Source of the DNA: RPQJ01 sp963754535
GTDB lineage: Bacteria > Pseudomonadota > Gammaproteobacteria > Steroidobacterales > Steroidobacteraceae
Direction of reading: 5' to 3'
NCBI GenBank assembly: GCA_963754535.1
Contig: CAVWGG010000037.1
Location: 42,117-106,116, forward strand
DNA: 64,000 nucleotides
The translations under genes and the position numbers were made by a program. Positions 1 to 10,604 of the stretch are shown in pieces. Each line of letters starts with the position of its first letter. The first letter of the stretch is position 1. Under the pieces are notes generated by a model. It saw only the letters and a program-made list of their open reading frames with translations. It did no database searches and was not told the origin of the DNA.

Positions 1-2
1 TG

Positions 3-1505
3 CCGCTGCGTCCCGGCACCAACGTCGCGCTGATCAACTCGATCGCGCACGTCGTCGTCACGGAAGGCCTGGTCAACGAGGCCTACGTCGCCGAACGCTG
101 CGAGCCCGCTCCATTCCAGAGATGGCGCGACTTCGTGTCGCAGCCGAAGAACTCGCCCGAAGCGCTCGCCGACGTCACGGGCGTGCCGGCCGAACTGGTG
201 CGTGGCGCCGCCCGTCTCTATGCCACCGGCGGCAACGGCGCGATCTATTACGGGCTCGGCGTCACCGAGCACAGCCAGGGCAGCACGATGGTGCTCGGCA
301 TCGCCAACCTGGCGATGGCCACGGGCAACATCGGCCGCGAAGGCGTAGGCGTGAACCCGCTGCGCGGCCAGAACAACGTGCAGGGTTCGTGCGACATGGG
401 TTCGTTCCCGCACGAGCTCGCCGGTTACCGGCACGTGTCGGACGCGTCCACGCGCGCCCTGTTCGGCGCCGAATGGGGCGTGCAGCTCGAGCCCGAGCCC
501 GGCCTGCGCATCCCGAACATGTTCGAGGCGGCGCTCGACGGCAGTTTCAAGGCGCTGTACGTGCAGGGCGAGGACATGGCGCAGTCCGACCCGAACACGC
601 AACACGTCACGGCCGCGCTCTCCGCGCTCGAGTGCCTGGTCGTGCAGGACCTGTTCCTGAACGAGACGGCGAAGTACGCGCACGTGTTCTTCCCGGGCTC
701 GTCGTTCCTGGAAAAGGACGGCACGTTCACCAACGCGGAACGGCGCATCTCGCGCGTGCGCAAGGTGATGCAGCCCCTCGCCGGCCTGGCGGACTGGGAG
801 GCCACCGTCGGCTTCGCACGCGCGCTGGGTTACGAGATGAATTACTCGCACCCCTCCGAGATCATGGACGAGATCGCCCGCCTCACGCCGACCTTCACGG
901 GCGTGTCGTACGAGAAGCTCGATCGCCTCGGCAGCATCCAGTGGCCCTGCAACGACGCGGCGCCCGAGGGCACGCCGACCATGCACATCGGCGAGTTCGT
1001 GCGCGGCAAGGGTCGCTTCTACGTCACCGAGTACGTGCCGACCAGCGAACGGGTCAACGTGCGCTTCCCGTTGATCCTGACGACGGGTCGCGTGCTGACG
1101 CAGTACAACGTGGGTGCGCAGACGCGTCGCACCGCCAACAGCCAGTGGTACGAAGAGGACGTGCTCGAGATTCACCCGCAGGACGCGGAGGATCGCGGCA
1201 TCGGCGCCGGCGACTGGGTCGGCATCACGAGCCGCGCGGGCGAGACCGTGTTGCGGGCCACGGTCACCGAGCGCGTGCAGCCGGGCGTGGTGTACACCAC
1301 GTTCCACTTCCCGGATTCCGGCGCCAACGTCATCACGACCGAGAACTCGGACTGGGCGACCAACTGTCCCGAATACAAGGTGACCGCCGTGCAGGCGGTC
1401 AAGGTGCAGCGGCCCTCCGAGTGGCAGCGCCGATTCCACGAGCAGAACGAGCAGCAGCTTGGCCTGTTACGCGGCGCGACGACTGCCGCGCGCTCACGAC
1501 AATGA
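3..1505 (+). CDS. fdsA: Formate dehydrogenase alpha subunit, molybdopterin-type, 5' end outside window
   Basis: This is the C-terminal half (about 500 residues) of the large catalytic subunit of a cytoplasmic NAD-linked molybdenum formate dehydrogenase, which oxidises formate to CO2. The reading frame is open from base 3, so the true start lies before the window; an internal GTG at 135 is not the start. Visible family hallmarks are the segment LRPGTNVALINSIAHVV at the window edge, GREGVGVNPLRGQNNVQG, and a C-terminal molybdopterin-dinucleotide-binding domain with LTTGRVLTQYNVGAQTRRT and HFPDSGANVITTENSDW. A delta subunit follows 16 bases after the stop, which points to the Fds type. In this context it would be the last step of one-carbon oxidation fed by PurU. 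Confidence 0.93.
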   Translation, partial: PLRPGTNVALINSIAHVVVTEGLVNEAYVAERCEPAPFQRWRDFVSQPKNSPEALADVTGVPAELVRGAARLYATGGNGAIYYGLGVTEHSQGSTMVLGIANLAMATGNIGREGVGVNPLRGQNNVQGSCDMGSFPHELAGYRHVSDASTRALFGAEWGVQLEPEPGLRIPNMFEAALDGSFKALYVQGEDMAQSDPNTQHVTAALSALECLVVQDLFLNETAKYAHVFFPGSSFLEKDGTFTNAERRISRVRKVMQPLAGLADWEATVGFARALGYEMNYSHPSEIMDEIARLTPTFTGVSYEKLDRLGSIQWPCNDAAPEGTPTMHIGEFVRGKGRFYVTEYVPTSERVNVRFPLILTTGRVLTQYNVGAQTRRTANSQWYEEDVLEIHPQDAEDRGIGAGDWVGITSRAGETVLRATVTERVQPGVVYTTFHFPDSGANVITTENSDWATNCPEYKVTAVQAVKVQRPSEWQRRFHEQNEQQLGLLRGATTAARSRQ

Positions 1506-1521
1506 CGCGGGAAGTCCTGCA

Positions 1522-1749
1522 ATGAACGTCGAAAGCCTGGTCACGATGGCGAACCAGATCGCCGATTTCTTCGTCTCGGAGGCCGGCGTCGACGCGGCTC
1601 CGCAGGAGATCGCTGCGCACATCACCAAGTTCTGGGACCCGCGCATGCGCACGCAGATCATTGCGCACGCAGCGGCCGGTGGCGCAGGGCTCAGCCCCGC
1701 GGCACTGGCTGCAGCCCGCCAACTGCAGCCTCCGGTCGCAAAAGCGGCT

Positions 1750-1764
<15 letters not shown>
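1522..1764 (+). CDS. fdsD: Formate dehydrogenase delta subunit
   Basis: A small 80-residue protein of the FdsD family, needed for maturation or stability of NAD-dependent molybdenum formate dehydrogenases. The family pattern is visible: an N-terminal helix with LVTMANQIADFF, then IAAHITKFWDPRMRTQII, followed by a short Ala-rich tail. The ATG at 1522 is chosen because it gives the usual short N-terminus (MNVESLV) and lies 16 bases after the fdsA stop; an in-frame upstream ATG at 1459 would sit inside fdsA. fdsC, which often lies between fdsA and fdsD, is absent. The last 15 bases overlap the convergent end of folD on the other strand. Confidence 0.88.
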
Positions 1765-2615
<851 letters not shown>

Positions 2616-2619
<4 letters not shown>

Positions 2620-4319
2620 GAACTCGCTCCGCTGGAATTGCGTGGATCCCCGGGGGGATACAGTGGGCTGCCGTCACGCAGCCTGAAAAAGGGTGTCGTT
2701 GCCGCAGGCAGCGGCGTGTTGCCGAGGATCAGGTCGGCGCCTTTCTCCGCCACCATCATCGTCGGCGCATAGGTGTTGCCATTGGGCACGTAGGGGAACG
2801 CGCTCGCATCGACGACGCGCAGGCCGTCGAGGCCGTGCACCCGCATCGAGCCCGGATCGAGCACTGCATCCGCTCCCGTCCCCATCTTGGCGGTGCAGGT
2901 CGGGTGCAAGGCCGTTTCGGCATCGCGCCGCACCCAGTCGAGGATCTCTGCGTCAGACTCCACGCCCGGTCCCGGCGAAATTTCGCCGCCGCTGAACTCG
3001 GCCAGCGCCGGCTGGTTGAGAATGCGCCGCGCGACACGGATCGCCTCGACCCACTCGCGACGATCCTGTTCGGTCGACAGGTAGTTGAACCGCAGCGCTG
3101 GCGGTTGCCCCGGATCGCTCGAGCGGATTTGCACGGTGCCGCGCGCATCGGAATACATCGGCCCGACGTGCACCTGGTAGCCAAGGCCCTCTGACGGCGA
3201 CGTGCCGTCGTACCTGATCGCCATCGGCAGGAAATGGAACATCAGGTTCGGGTAGTCCACTTCGTCGTTGCTGCGGCAGAACCCGCCGCCCTCGAAGTGA
3301 TTGGTCGCGCCGATGCCCGAGCGCAGGAAAAGCCATTGCGCACCGACGCCGAGCTTGCGCAGCCAGCCGATGTGCGGGTTCACGGCGACCGGTTCGCGGC
3401 AGGCGTACTGCACGTAGACCTCGAGGTGGTCCTGCAGGTTGGCGCCGACGCCGGGCAGGTCCGTGACCATGGGGATTCCCAGCGATTGCAGCAGGTTCGC
3501 CGGACCGACGCCGGACAGTTGCAGCAGCTGCGGCGTGTTGATGGCGCCGCCGCACAGGATGACTTCGCCGGCACGGATCGTCGCCGGCAGGCCTTTGTAA
3601 TGACTGCATTCGACGCCGACTGCCCGCTGGCCTTCGAACAAGATGCGCTTGACGAAGGCCAGGGTGCGCACGGTGAGGTTCGGCCGGTGCATCACGGGGT
3701 GCAGGTAGGCGCGGGCCGCGCTCAGGCGCCGCCCACGGTGCACGTTGCGGTCGAACCTGGCGAATCCTTCCTGCCGGTAGCCGTTCACGTCGTCCGTGCG
3801 CGGATAGCCCGCCTGCTCGGCCGAGCGGAAGAATGCATCGAACAGCGGATTCGTCGCGGGACCGCGTTCGAGCACCAGCGGACCTTCGCCGCCACGCCAG
3901 TCATCCGCGCCCGCAGCGCACGTCTCCATGCGCTTGAAGTAAGGCAGGCAGTGGGCGTAGCTCCAGTTCTGCATGCCTGGATCGGCTGCCCAGCGCTCGT
4001 AGTCGAGCGGGTTGCCACGCTGGAAGATCATGCCGTTGATGCTGCTCGAGCCGCCAAGCACCTTGCCGCGCGCGTGATAGACCCGCCGGCCATTCATGTG
4101 GGGTTCGGGTTCGCTCGAATAGCGCCAGTCGTACCGCGGATTGCCGATCGGCATCGACAGCGCCGCCGGCATGTGGATCAGTGGATCCCAGCGGAAGTCG
4201 CTGTGACCGGCCTCGAGCACCAGCACCGACGTGCCGGGATCGGCGCTCAGCCGGTTGGCCAGCGCGGATCCGGCGGACCCGCCGCCGACGATGACGAAAT
4301 CGTAGTGACGCTTGCTCAT
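2616..4319 (-). CDS. betA: GMC-family oxidoreductase, choline dehydrogenase-like
   Basis: A 567-residue FAD-dependent alcohol dehydrogenase of the glucose-methanol-choline family. The N-terminal Rossmann motif is VIVGGGSAGSALANRLS with VLVLEAG, then the BetA-like block HARGKVLGGSSSINGM; ILCGGAINTPQLLQLSGVGP is the second GMC signature, and the C-terminal catalytic region carries TALHPTCTAKMG and PNGNTYAPTMMVAEKGADLI. Length and signatures fit choline dehydrogenase, which makes betaine aldehyde from choline at the membrane, and the neighbourhood handles methylated amines. Other GMC alcohol dehydrogenases share these motifs, so the substrate is an inference. It is followed by folD with a four-base overlap. 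Confidence 0.8.
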
Positions 4320-4349
4320 GGGGCAGTCATGGTCGCTGCGTGGCGGCGC

Positions 4350-5711
4350 TCAGGCAAGCCGTGCGCCCTGCCGGCGCAGCTCCGCCTGGACCTTGCCCAT
4401 GTCGATGCGGTCGAACGGCTGGTCGTGCTGCAGCGAGATTGCAGCCGCAACGCCCGCACCCTGCCCGCTCACGGCGCAGCACATCATGTTGCGGACGGCT
4501 GCGTGCGACACCTTGTCGCCGCCGATGCTGCGGCCTGCCACCAGCAGGCCCTGCACACCCTGCGGCACCAGGGACCGGTAAGGCACGTGGAAGTACCGGC
4601 CCGTGGTCGGCAGGATCAGCAGGCCGTAGCCATCGATGAATTCCGGGAAGATGCCGATCGAATCGTCGAAGCGGCCCTGCTCGCGCACGTCGGCGGCGGT
4701 CATGTTGTAGAGGGCGTCGATCTTGCGCGTGTCGCGGATGCCGAGCGTCATGCCGAAATTGCGGAGCTTGGCGCCTTCACAGCCGGGCATGAAGTGCTTC
4801 AGCGCTTCGACCGCGTGCACGGCCTGCCGCCGGCCTTCCATTTCGCCACGCGTCAGGTCGGCCGGGTCGGTGCCGTCAGCCGCGAGATGAATCAGGTTCA
4901 GGTACGTGAGGTCGCCCTGGTCGCTCACGGCACCCCAGGTGCCCGCGATGGTCGCGAGCGACGCGGGGATCACGCCTGCCTTGACCGCCTGCTTGAACGG
5001 CTTGCGCAGGAAGGGCGAGAACATCTCGTCTTCCTTGCCGGTCGTCTCGATCTGCCACTCGCCGCCGCCCTTCCAGTCGTTGTAGGTCTGCGGATCGGCC
5101 TTCACGGCGTCGATGAAGCGCTGCTTGTTGACGCCGGTCATCGAGAACATGACCGAGACCGACATCATCTCCTCGCGCGGCGTCTTGCATACCTTCGCGC
5201 CCGCGCGGGTCGCGACGTCGGCATCGCCCGTGCCGTCGATCACCCGCCGGGCCAGGATCGCCTCGCGACCGGCCTTGCTCTCGGTGATGATGCCGCGGAT
5301 CTCGCCCGCCTCGACGATCGGCGCGACGAAGCTCCGGTGCAGCATCGGTTCGATGCCGGCCTCCTGCACGAGCACGTCCGCGACGTACTTGAACATCTCG
5401 GCATCGAGCGCGTGGCTCAGGGACTGCGGCTCAGGGCTGGCGGCGCCCATGGCCTTGGCACGCTCTCGAACTCCGGTGCCGATGCCCTCGCTGTCGACCG
5501 TCGCTTCGTGGCGGTACCAGGCAAAGCCCTCGACGCCGACCTGCGTGATGTTGCCGCCGAAGCAGCCGTACCGTTCGACGAGCGTGGTCTTGACGCCGGC
5601 ACGGGCCGACGCGAGCGCCGCGGCCAGGCCGCCGGGCCCACTGCCGACGACCAGCACGTCCGTCTCGTGGACGACGTCGATCTCGCGTGCCGGTTCGGTG
5701 ATCTTGCGCAT
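4350..5711 (-). CDS. FAD-dependent oxidoreductase (FAD_oxidored family)
   Basis: A 453-residue flavoprotein. It opens with a dinucleotide-binding motif, VVGSGPGGLAAALASARAG, followed by TLVERYGCFGGNITQVGVEG. That glycine-rich Cys-Phe-Gly-Gly segment is typical of the FAD_oxidored group related to HdrA-like and FAD-dependent reductases. Further FAD contacts are RRVIDGTGDADVATRAGA and, near the C-terminus, LVAGRSIGGDKVSHAAVRNMM. No membrane segment or Fe-S cysteine cluster is evident. It lies 30 bases upstream of the GMC oxidoreductase on the same strand and may be in the same operon with folD. The substrate cannot be told from sequence; a role in oxidising a compound brought in by the MFS carrier just upstream is a guess. 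Confidence 0.7.
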   Translation of the reverse strand: MRKITEPAREIDVVHETDVLVVGSGPGGLAAALASARAGVKTTLVERYGCFGGNITQVGVEGFAWYRHEATVDSEGIGTGVRERAKAMGAASPEPQSLSHALDAEMFKYVADVLVQEAGIEPMLHRSFVAPIVEAGEIRGIITESKAGREAILARRVIDGTGDADVATRAGAKVCKTPREEMMSVSVMFSMTGVNKQRFIDAVKADPQTYNDWKGGGEWQIETTGKEDEMFSPFLRKPFKQAVKAGVIPASLATIAGTWGAVSDQGDLTYLNLIHLAADGTDPADLTRGEMEGRRQAVHAVEALKHFMPGCEGAKLRNFGMTLGIRDTRKIDALYNMTAADVREQGRFDDSIGIFPEFIDGYGLLILPTTGRYFHVPYRSLVPQGVQGLLVAGRSIGGDKVSHAAVRNMMCCAVSGQGAGVAAAISLQHDQPFDRIDMGKVQAELRRQGARLA

Positions 5712-5750
5712 GTTCGTCTCAGTGGAGTCTGTAGCGTTGTCCTGGAGTAT

Positions 5751-7042
5751 TCAGCCCACGGCCGTGCCGGGATGCAGCCGCAGTTGCTCGGCCTTCCAGT
5801 CGATCGGCTTCACTTCGGGCACGACGACGAGCCAGGCCACCAGCCCGCAGAGGGCCACCACGCCCGACACGATCGACGCCGAAGTGTAGTTGCCGGTGCT
5901 TTCCACGAGGTATCCCGTGACGACAGGGGCTGTCATGCCCGCGACATTGCCCACGGCGTTCTGGATACCCATCCAGCGCCCCGTGGCGCGGGGTCCGGCG
6001 AAAGTCTGGGTGACCGAAGGGTTCGACGGACTGTTGAAGCCGTCCATCACGCCGGTGAGCAGCAGGATCAACGACGCGGCCACGAGCCCCGTCACGAGCG
6101 TACTGCCGATGAGGCACAGGCCGACGCCCGCGCAACTCAAGGCCAGCGCCGTCTTGTAGGCGCGGTTGAAGCTGGCGCCGCGCTTGACCCAGCGGTCGAG
6201 CAGGTAGCCGACGAGCAGGATGCTGGCCCCGTCGGCGACGAAGAAGGCCGTCGTGGCGTACGTCATCATCTCGAGCGTCAGCCCGCGTTCCTTGACGAGG
6301 TACAGCGGCAGCCACGAGAACACGAAATAGAAGGCGTAGTTGGAGCAGAACGTGCCGAGCATGCCGCCCCACAGCGCACGCTGGCGCAGGATGACGCCGT
6401 ACGACGGGTTGTCGTCCGCATCTGAGCCGCGCCCGTCGTCACGGCGGACGCCGCCTCGCTCACCCGCTCGGCCTGCATGCGGCGGCGCCAGAAGAAGAGC
6501 CAGATCAGCGAAGCGCACCCCATCACGACGAACATCGCGCGCCAGCCGAAGTGCAGCATGATCATGCCGCCCAGCAGCGTGCCGATGGCCGGGCCCAGCA
6601 CGGCGCCGAACTGCATGGTCGCGGTCGCGAGGGCCCTCTGCGTCGGCGGCACGTTGCGGACCAGCAGGCTCAGCGCACTGGGGTAAAACGTGGCCTCGCC
6701 GGCACCCATCAGCAGGCGCAGCACGACGAGCGATGCCAGGCCCCAGACGAGGCCGGTCGCCGCCGTGGCGAGGCTCCACAACGCGAAGCCCGCGGCCAGG
6801 ACGATGGCCGGCCCGATGCGATCGGCCAGCCAGCCCATGACCGGCTGCAGCGGCGCGTACGCCCAGTAGAAGACGGCGAGCACCCAGCCGATCTCGCTCG
6901 GCGAGAGCTGGAGTTCGTCCTGCAGCAAGGGAGCGGCCGTGGCGATCGCACCGCGGTCGATGTAGTTGATCATCAGCGCGAGGGACAGCATGACCACGAG
7001 GCCGGCCGGCGCACGCCCGAGCAAGGACGAATTCTGTTGCAT
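5751..7042 (-). CDS. MFS transporter (ACS-like), one frameshift
   Basis: A major facilitator superfamily carrier of roughly 430 residues. The N-terminal half has the ACS-like pattern INYIDRGAIATAAPLL with GWLADRIG between helices 2 and 3; the C-terminal half has LPLYLVKERGLTLEMM and GNVAGMTAPVVTGYL, with about twelve hydrophobic segments in all. The halves lie in different frames and join at about 6415-6440, between the cytoplasmic loop after helix 6 and NPSYGVILRQ, so one base is missing or extra there. Start ATG 7042 (MQQNSSLL) is preferred; 7084 is an alternative. It is divergent from the SDR at 7192 and upstream of the flavoprotein-GMC-folD group. The transported anion or zwitterion is unknown. 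Confidence 0.78.
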
Positions 7043-7191
7043 GTGTACCCGGCTCCCCCAACTGGGCACCGAGTGTAGCGGCATCGTGACGTTGCGCCAT
7101 TGAATGAATTTGTGCGTCCAGAAAGATCGGGCTTGCGGCAGAATTGGCCCATGCCCTGCGGCATCGCGCGGGTCGAACAGGTGACAGAAGC

Positions 7192-7973
7192 ATGAACATG
7201 AAAGTGGCCGTCGTGACGGGTGCGGCGCAGGGTGTGGGTTTCGCAAACGTCGCAGCTCTTGGCGACGCTCGGCTACCACGTGGTGATGACGGACCTGCAA
7301 TCGCTGGACGGCCCCGTTGCCTGCCTGCAGGCCGGGGGCGGCAAGGTCGAGGGCATCGTTGGCGACGTTTCGTCCGAGGCCTTCGTCGAGTCACTGGCGG
7401 ACCGGGTCGCCCAGGCGCATGGCGCAGCCGGACGTGCTCGTCAACAACGCGGGCATCAGCATGATCCAGCCCGCGGAAGACACCACGGCCGACCAGTGGC
7501 AGCGCGTGATGAACGTGAACCTGCTCGGGCCGTTCCTGCTGTGCAGGCACTTCGGGCGGCAGATGCTCGCGCGCCGGTCCGGCAGCATCGTCAACGTCGC
7601 CTCGGTTGCGGGGCTGGGCGGGGTGATTCACCGCGCGGCCTACAACGCCTCCAAGCACGGGCTGATCGGTCTCACACGCACGCTGGCGGGCGAATGGGGC
7701 GGCCGTGGCGTTCGCGTCAATGCCGTGTGTCCCGGCTGGATCAAGACCGAAATGGACATCAAGGACATGGGCAGCGGTGCATACACCGACGACGACATCA
7801 TCGACCGCGTGCCGATGGCCCGGTTTGCACGTCCGGCCGACGTGGCCGCGGCAATCGCGTTCCTCGCCGACAACCAGAGCAGCGCGTTCGTGAACGGCGT
7901 CAGCCTGCCCGTGGACGGCGGCTGGACCGGTGATGCAAGCTGGGATGCGCTGCGCAAAAAAACCCGCGGCTGA
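7192..7973 (+). CDS. SDR-family NAD(P)-dependent oxidoreductase, two frameshifts
   Basis: A short-chain dehydrogenase of about 260 residues. Family features occur in order: the cofactor motif VVTGAAQGVG near the start, NNAGIS, the catalytic serine region NVASVAGLGG, the active-site YNASK, the post-catalytic RVNAVCPGWIKTEM, and the C-terminal VNGVSLPVDGGW. These fall in three frames, with breaks at about 7240 (after the cofactor motif) and about 7430 (just before DVLVNNAG). Joined, they give one uninterrupted classical SDR, so sequence error is more likely than inactivation. The ATG at 7192 is chosen because the TGxxxGxG motif follows at the usual distance. Substrate is unknown. It is divergent from the MFS gene, separated by about 150 bases that probably hold both promoters. 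Confidence 0.75.
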
Positions 7974-8033
7974 TCCGGCACCGCCGCCAGCACGTACGCA
8001 GGACAGATCGATCTTCCGACAGGGGTGACACTC

Positions 8034-9660
8034 ATGGTTCGATTCACGGCACGGAGCGCGTTGTTCGCGCTCCTCGGCAGCACGGTCTGTGCAGCAATTC
8101 TCGTGGCGCCAGCGCGGGCAACGGCCACTGCTGGCGATGCGACGCTCATCGTGCAGACCAGCGAGGGCAAGGTTCACGGCATGACGGGCCAGGGCGTGCG
8201 CGAGTTCAAGGGCATCCCTTTCGCCGCGCCGCCGGTCGGCGAGTTGCGCTTCGCGCCCCCGGCCCCGGTGCAACCCTGGCAAGGCGTGCTGGACGCGACC
8301 GCGATGCGCGATGCGTGCCCGCAGGCGCGACGGTTCAACCTCACCGAGGAAAGCAACGTCGAGGACTGCCTGCACGTCAACGTCGCGGTGCCCACGACGC
8401 CGCACCAAGGCGCACGTCCGGTGCTGGTCTGGTTTTACGGCGGCGCCTTCGTCGGCGGCTCGACCAAGCTCTACCCGATCGACTTCCTCGCGCGCGAAGG
8501 CGACATGGTCGTCGTCTCGGTCAACTATCGGCTCGGACCGCTCGGCTTCATGGCACACCCGGCGTTCGCCGCCGCAGCCAACGGCGGCTACGCGCTCGAG
8601 GACCAGCGTGCCGCACTGCGCTGGGTCCAGCGCAACATCGCGGCCTTCGGCGGCGACCCCGGTAACGTGACGATTGGTGGCGTCTCCGCCGGCGCGGCCA
8701 GCGTGTGCATGCACCTGATCTCGCCGGAACGCACGTCAGGACTGTTCCAGAAGGCGATCATCCAGAGCTCCGGTTGCACCTTCCGATTGCGCAGCGTCGA
8801 CGAAGGCAGTGAAGACCGGCCTCGCCGTCGCCAACGTCGTGGGTTGCGACGACCCGAAGACGGCGCTGAAGTGCCTGCGCAGCAAGCCGGTGAAGGAACT
8901 CGTCGATGCCGGCACCGTGGTTGCGGGCGCGGATTACCGCGCCTTTGCGCCGATCTACGGCAATGGCACGGTGCCGCGGCAGGGTGCAGAAGCGCTGGCC
9001 AGCGGAAATTTCGTGCGAGTGCCGATCCTGAACGGCGGCGCAAGCAACGAGATGCGCCTCTACGTGGGTTACGAAGTCGAAGCCGGCGCCCAGATCACGC
9101 GCGACAACTACAAGGAGCGACTGCGCGCCTTGTACGGCGACAACGTCGACACCGTGCTCGCGGCCTACCCCGCCGATCGCTATTCATCCGTCCCCACGGC
9201 GCTCGGCACTGCCATGTCGGACTTCATGCCGGCGGGCGGCCTGAACAGCTGCCTGTTCCTGCGCACGGCATGGCTCGCATCACGCTGGGTGCCGGTCTAC
9301 CAGTACGAGTTCGCCGATGATGCGGCACCGCCCGTGATGAACGATCCCGGCATCGAACTCGGGGCCGTGCATACGTCCGAGATGCCGTATCAGTTCCCCG
9401 GTTTCTCGAACACGAGCGTGCTCGACGGTCCGCCGCTCGCGGCGCCGCAGCAGGAACTGTCCCGGCAGATGGTCGCGTACTGGAGCAGCTTCATTCACAC
9501 GGGTCGCCCGGCGGGTGCCGGCTTGCCCGAGTGGCAGCCCTTCGATCCGTCGCGGCAGGCACTCAAGCTCAAGCCGGGCGCCGTCGGCATGTTCGACGCC
9601 TCCGGCGCGCACCAGTGCCCGATGTGGGAGCGGCTCTACCCGCAGGAACTCTCGCGCTGA
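8034..9660 (+). CDS. Secreted type-B carboxylesterase, one frameshift
   Basis: An alpha/beta-hydrolase of the carboxylesterase type B family, about 540 residues when joined. The N-terminus from ATG 8034 is a Sec signal peptide (basic start, hydrophobic core, cleavage near ARATA). Type-B landmarks follow: FKGIPFAAPPVGELRF, the oxyanion-hole segment VWFYGGAFVGGS, EDQRAALRWVQRNIAAFGGDP, and the nucleophile elbow GGVSAGA. In the elbow the usual Glu before the serine is Val, although the Gly-x-Ser-x-Gly core is kept. The frame changes at about 8800, after SSGCTFRLRS, and continues as TGLAVANVVGCDD to the stop at 9660, ending in the typical MWERLYP. It lies tail to tail with the LysR gene, eight bases apart. 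It probably acts on esters in the periplasm; the substrate is unknown. Confidence 0.82.
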
Positions 9661-9667
9661 GGAGCGG

Positions 9668-10591
9668 CTAGACCGGCTGAACGGGCGGCATCGGCGTGGC
9701 CAGGCCGCCGAGCCAGTCCATGAAGACCTTTACGCGTTCGACGGCGTAGGCGTCCTGGCGGCAGATCACGCCCCACGCGCCGGGGCAGGTCACCTGGTGC
9801 TGCACGGGCTGCACCAGGCGGCCGGCGGCCAGGTCGTCTTCGGCGTAGGGTCCGTTCACCAGCGCGACACCGCGACCTTCCAGTGCGATCTCGAGCGCCA
9901 CGGCGAGCGTGTCGACGACGATCGCCGGCCGGGTCGCATACTGCAACTGCGCCGCTTCGAACCAGATGTCCCAGTTGTGCTGTTCCGAGTAGATCTCGAC
10001 CAGCGGGAGCTCGAGCAGTTGCGCCGCCGTCGGCGCAGGGCCGAGCTTCGCCGCCAGCGCAGGACTGCACACCGGTTTCAGCGTGTACTCGAACAGCGGC
10101 ACCCACCGATACTCCGGGCCGGGAGTCTCCGGGCAGTAGACGAGCCCGACATCGGCGCTCGATTCGTCGAAGTCCCACTCGAACGCGCAGGTGCTGAGCT
10201 GCAGCCGGACTTCCGGATGCCGCGCGACGAAATCGGGCAATTTGCGCGCCAGCCAGCGGATCGAGGCGGTGACGTAGGTCTGCACACGCAGCGGCGTGCC
10301 TGCGCGCGTGCGGCGAACGGTCTCGGCGCCCTCGATCAGCGTCTCGAGCGCCGTGCGCACGTGCTTGTAGAGCAACCGGCCTTCGGCAGTCGGTACCAGC
10401 GAGCGTCCGGTGCGGGAGAAAAGCGGCACGCCCAGGTCCTGCTCGAGCACCTGGATCTGGTAGCTCACGGCCGGGTGCGTCAGGCACAACTCCTCGGCCG
10501 CCTCGCGCACGCTTTCGCGTCGCGTCGTGGCCTCGAAGCCCTTGAGGGCATTCAATGGCGGCAGCTTCCGCAGGTCGATCTTGTTGCGCAA
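9668..10591 (-). CDS. LysR-family transcriptional regulator (GcvA-like)
   Basis: A 307-residue DNA-binding regulator. The N-terminal winged helix-turn-helix reads LPPLNALKGFEATTR to THPAVSYQIQVLEQDLGVPLFSR, the form typical of the GcvA subgroup. The remainder is a LysR effector-binding domain (about residues 95-295) with PEVRLQLSTCAFEWDF and GVALVNGPYAEDDLAAGRL. The start is TTG at 10591, supported by a GGAG six to seven bases upstream and by the normal distance to the helix-turn-helix. It is the last gene of a leftward run (aldehyde dehydrogenase, cobS-like, cobT-like, Zn-type dehydrogenase), only 13 bases after the dehydrogenase stop, so it may regulate that run. The effector is unknown. 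Confidence 0.85.
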   Translation of the reverse strand: MRNKIDLRKLPPLNALKGFEATTRRESVREAAEELCLTHPAVSYQIQVLEQDLGVPLFSRTGRSLVPTAEGRLLYKHVRTALETLIEGAETVRRTRAGTPLRVQTYVTASIRWLARKLPDFVARHPEVRLQLSTCAFEWDFDESSADVGLVYCPETPGPEYRWVPLFEYTLKPVCSPALAAKLGPAPTAAQLLELPLVEIYSEQHNWDIWFEAAQLQYATRPAIVVDTLAVALEIALEGRGVALVNGPYAEDDLAAGRLVQPVQHQVTCPGAWGVICRQDAYAVERVKVFMDWLGGLATPMPPVQPV

Positions 10592-10604
10592 ACGGTTCTC
10601 CGGC

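Noticed and set aside
3234..6425. A 1063-residue open frame on the plus strand
   Set aside because: It runs antisense to the GMC oxidoreductase and the FAD-oxidoreductase, has His/Arg/Val-rich composition typical of reverse frames in GC-rich DNA, and shows no domain.
5751..8714. A 987-residue minus-strand open frame
   Set aside because: Only the last third is real (the C-terminal half of the MFS carrier); the rest is antisense to the SDR and the esterase.
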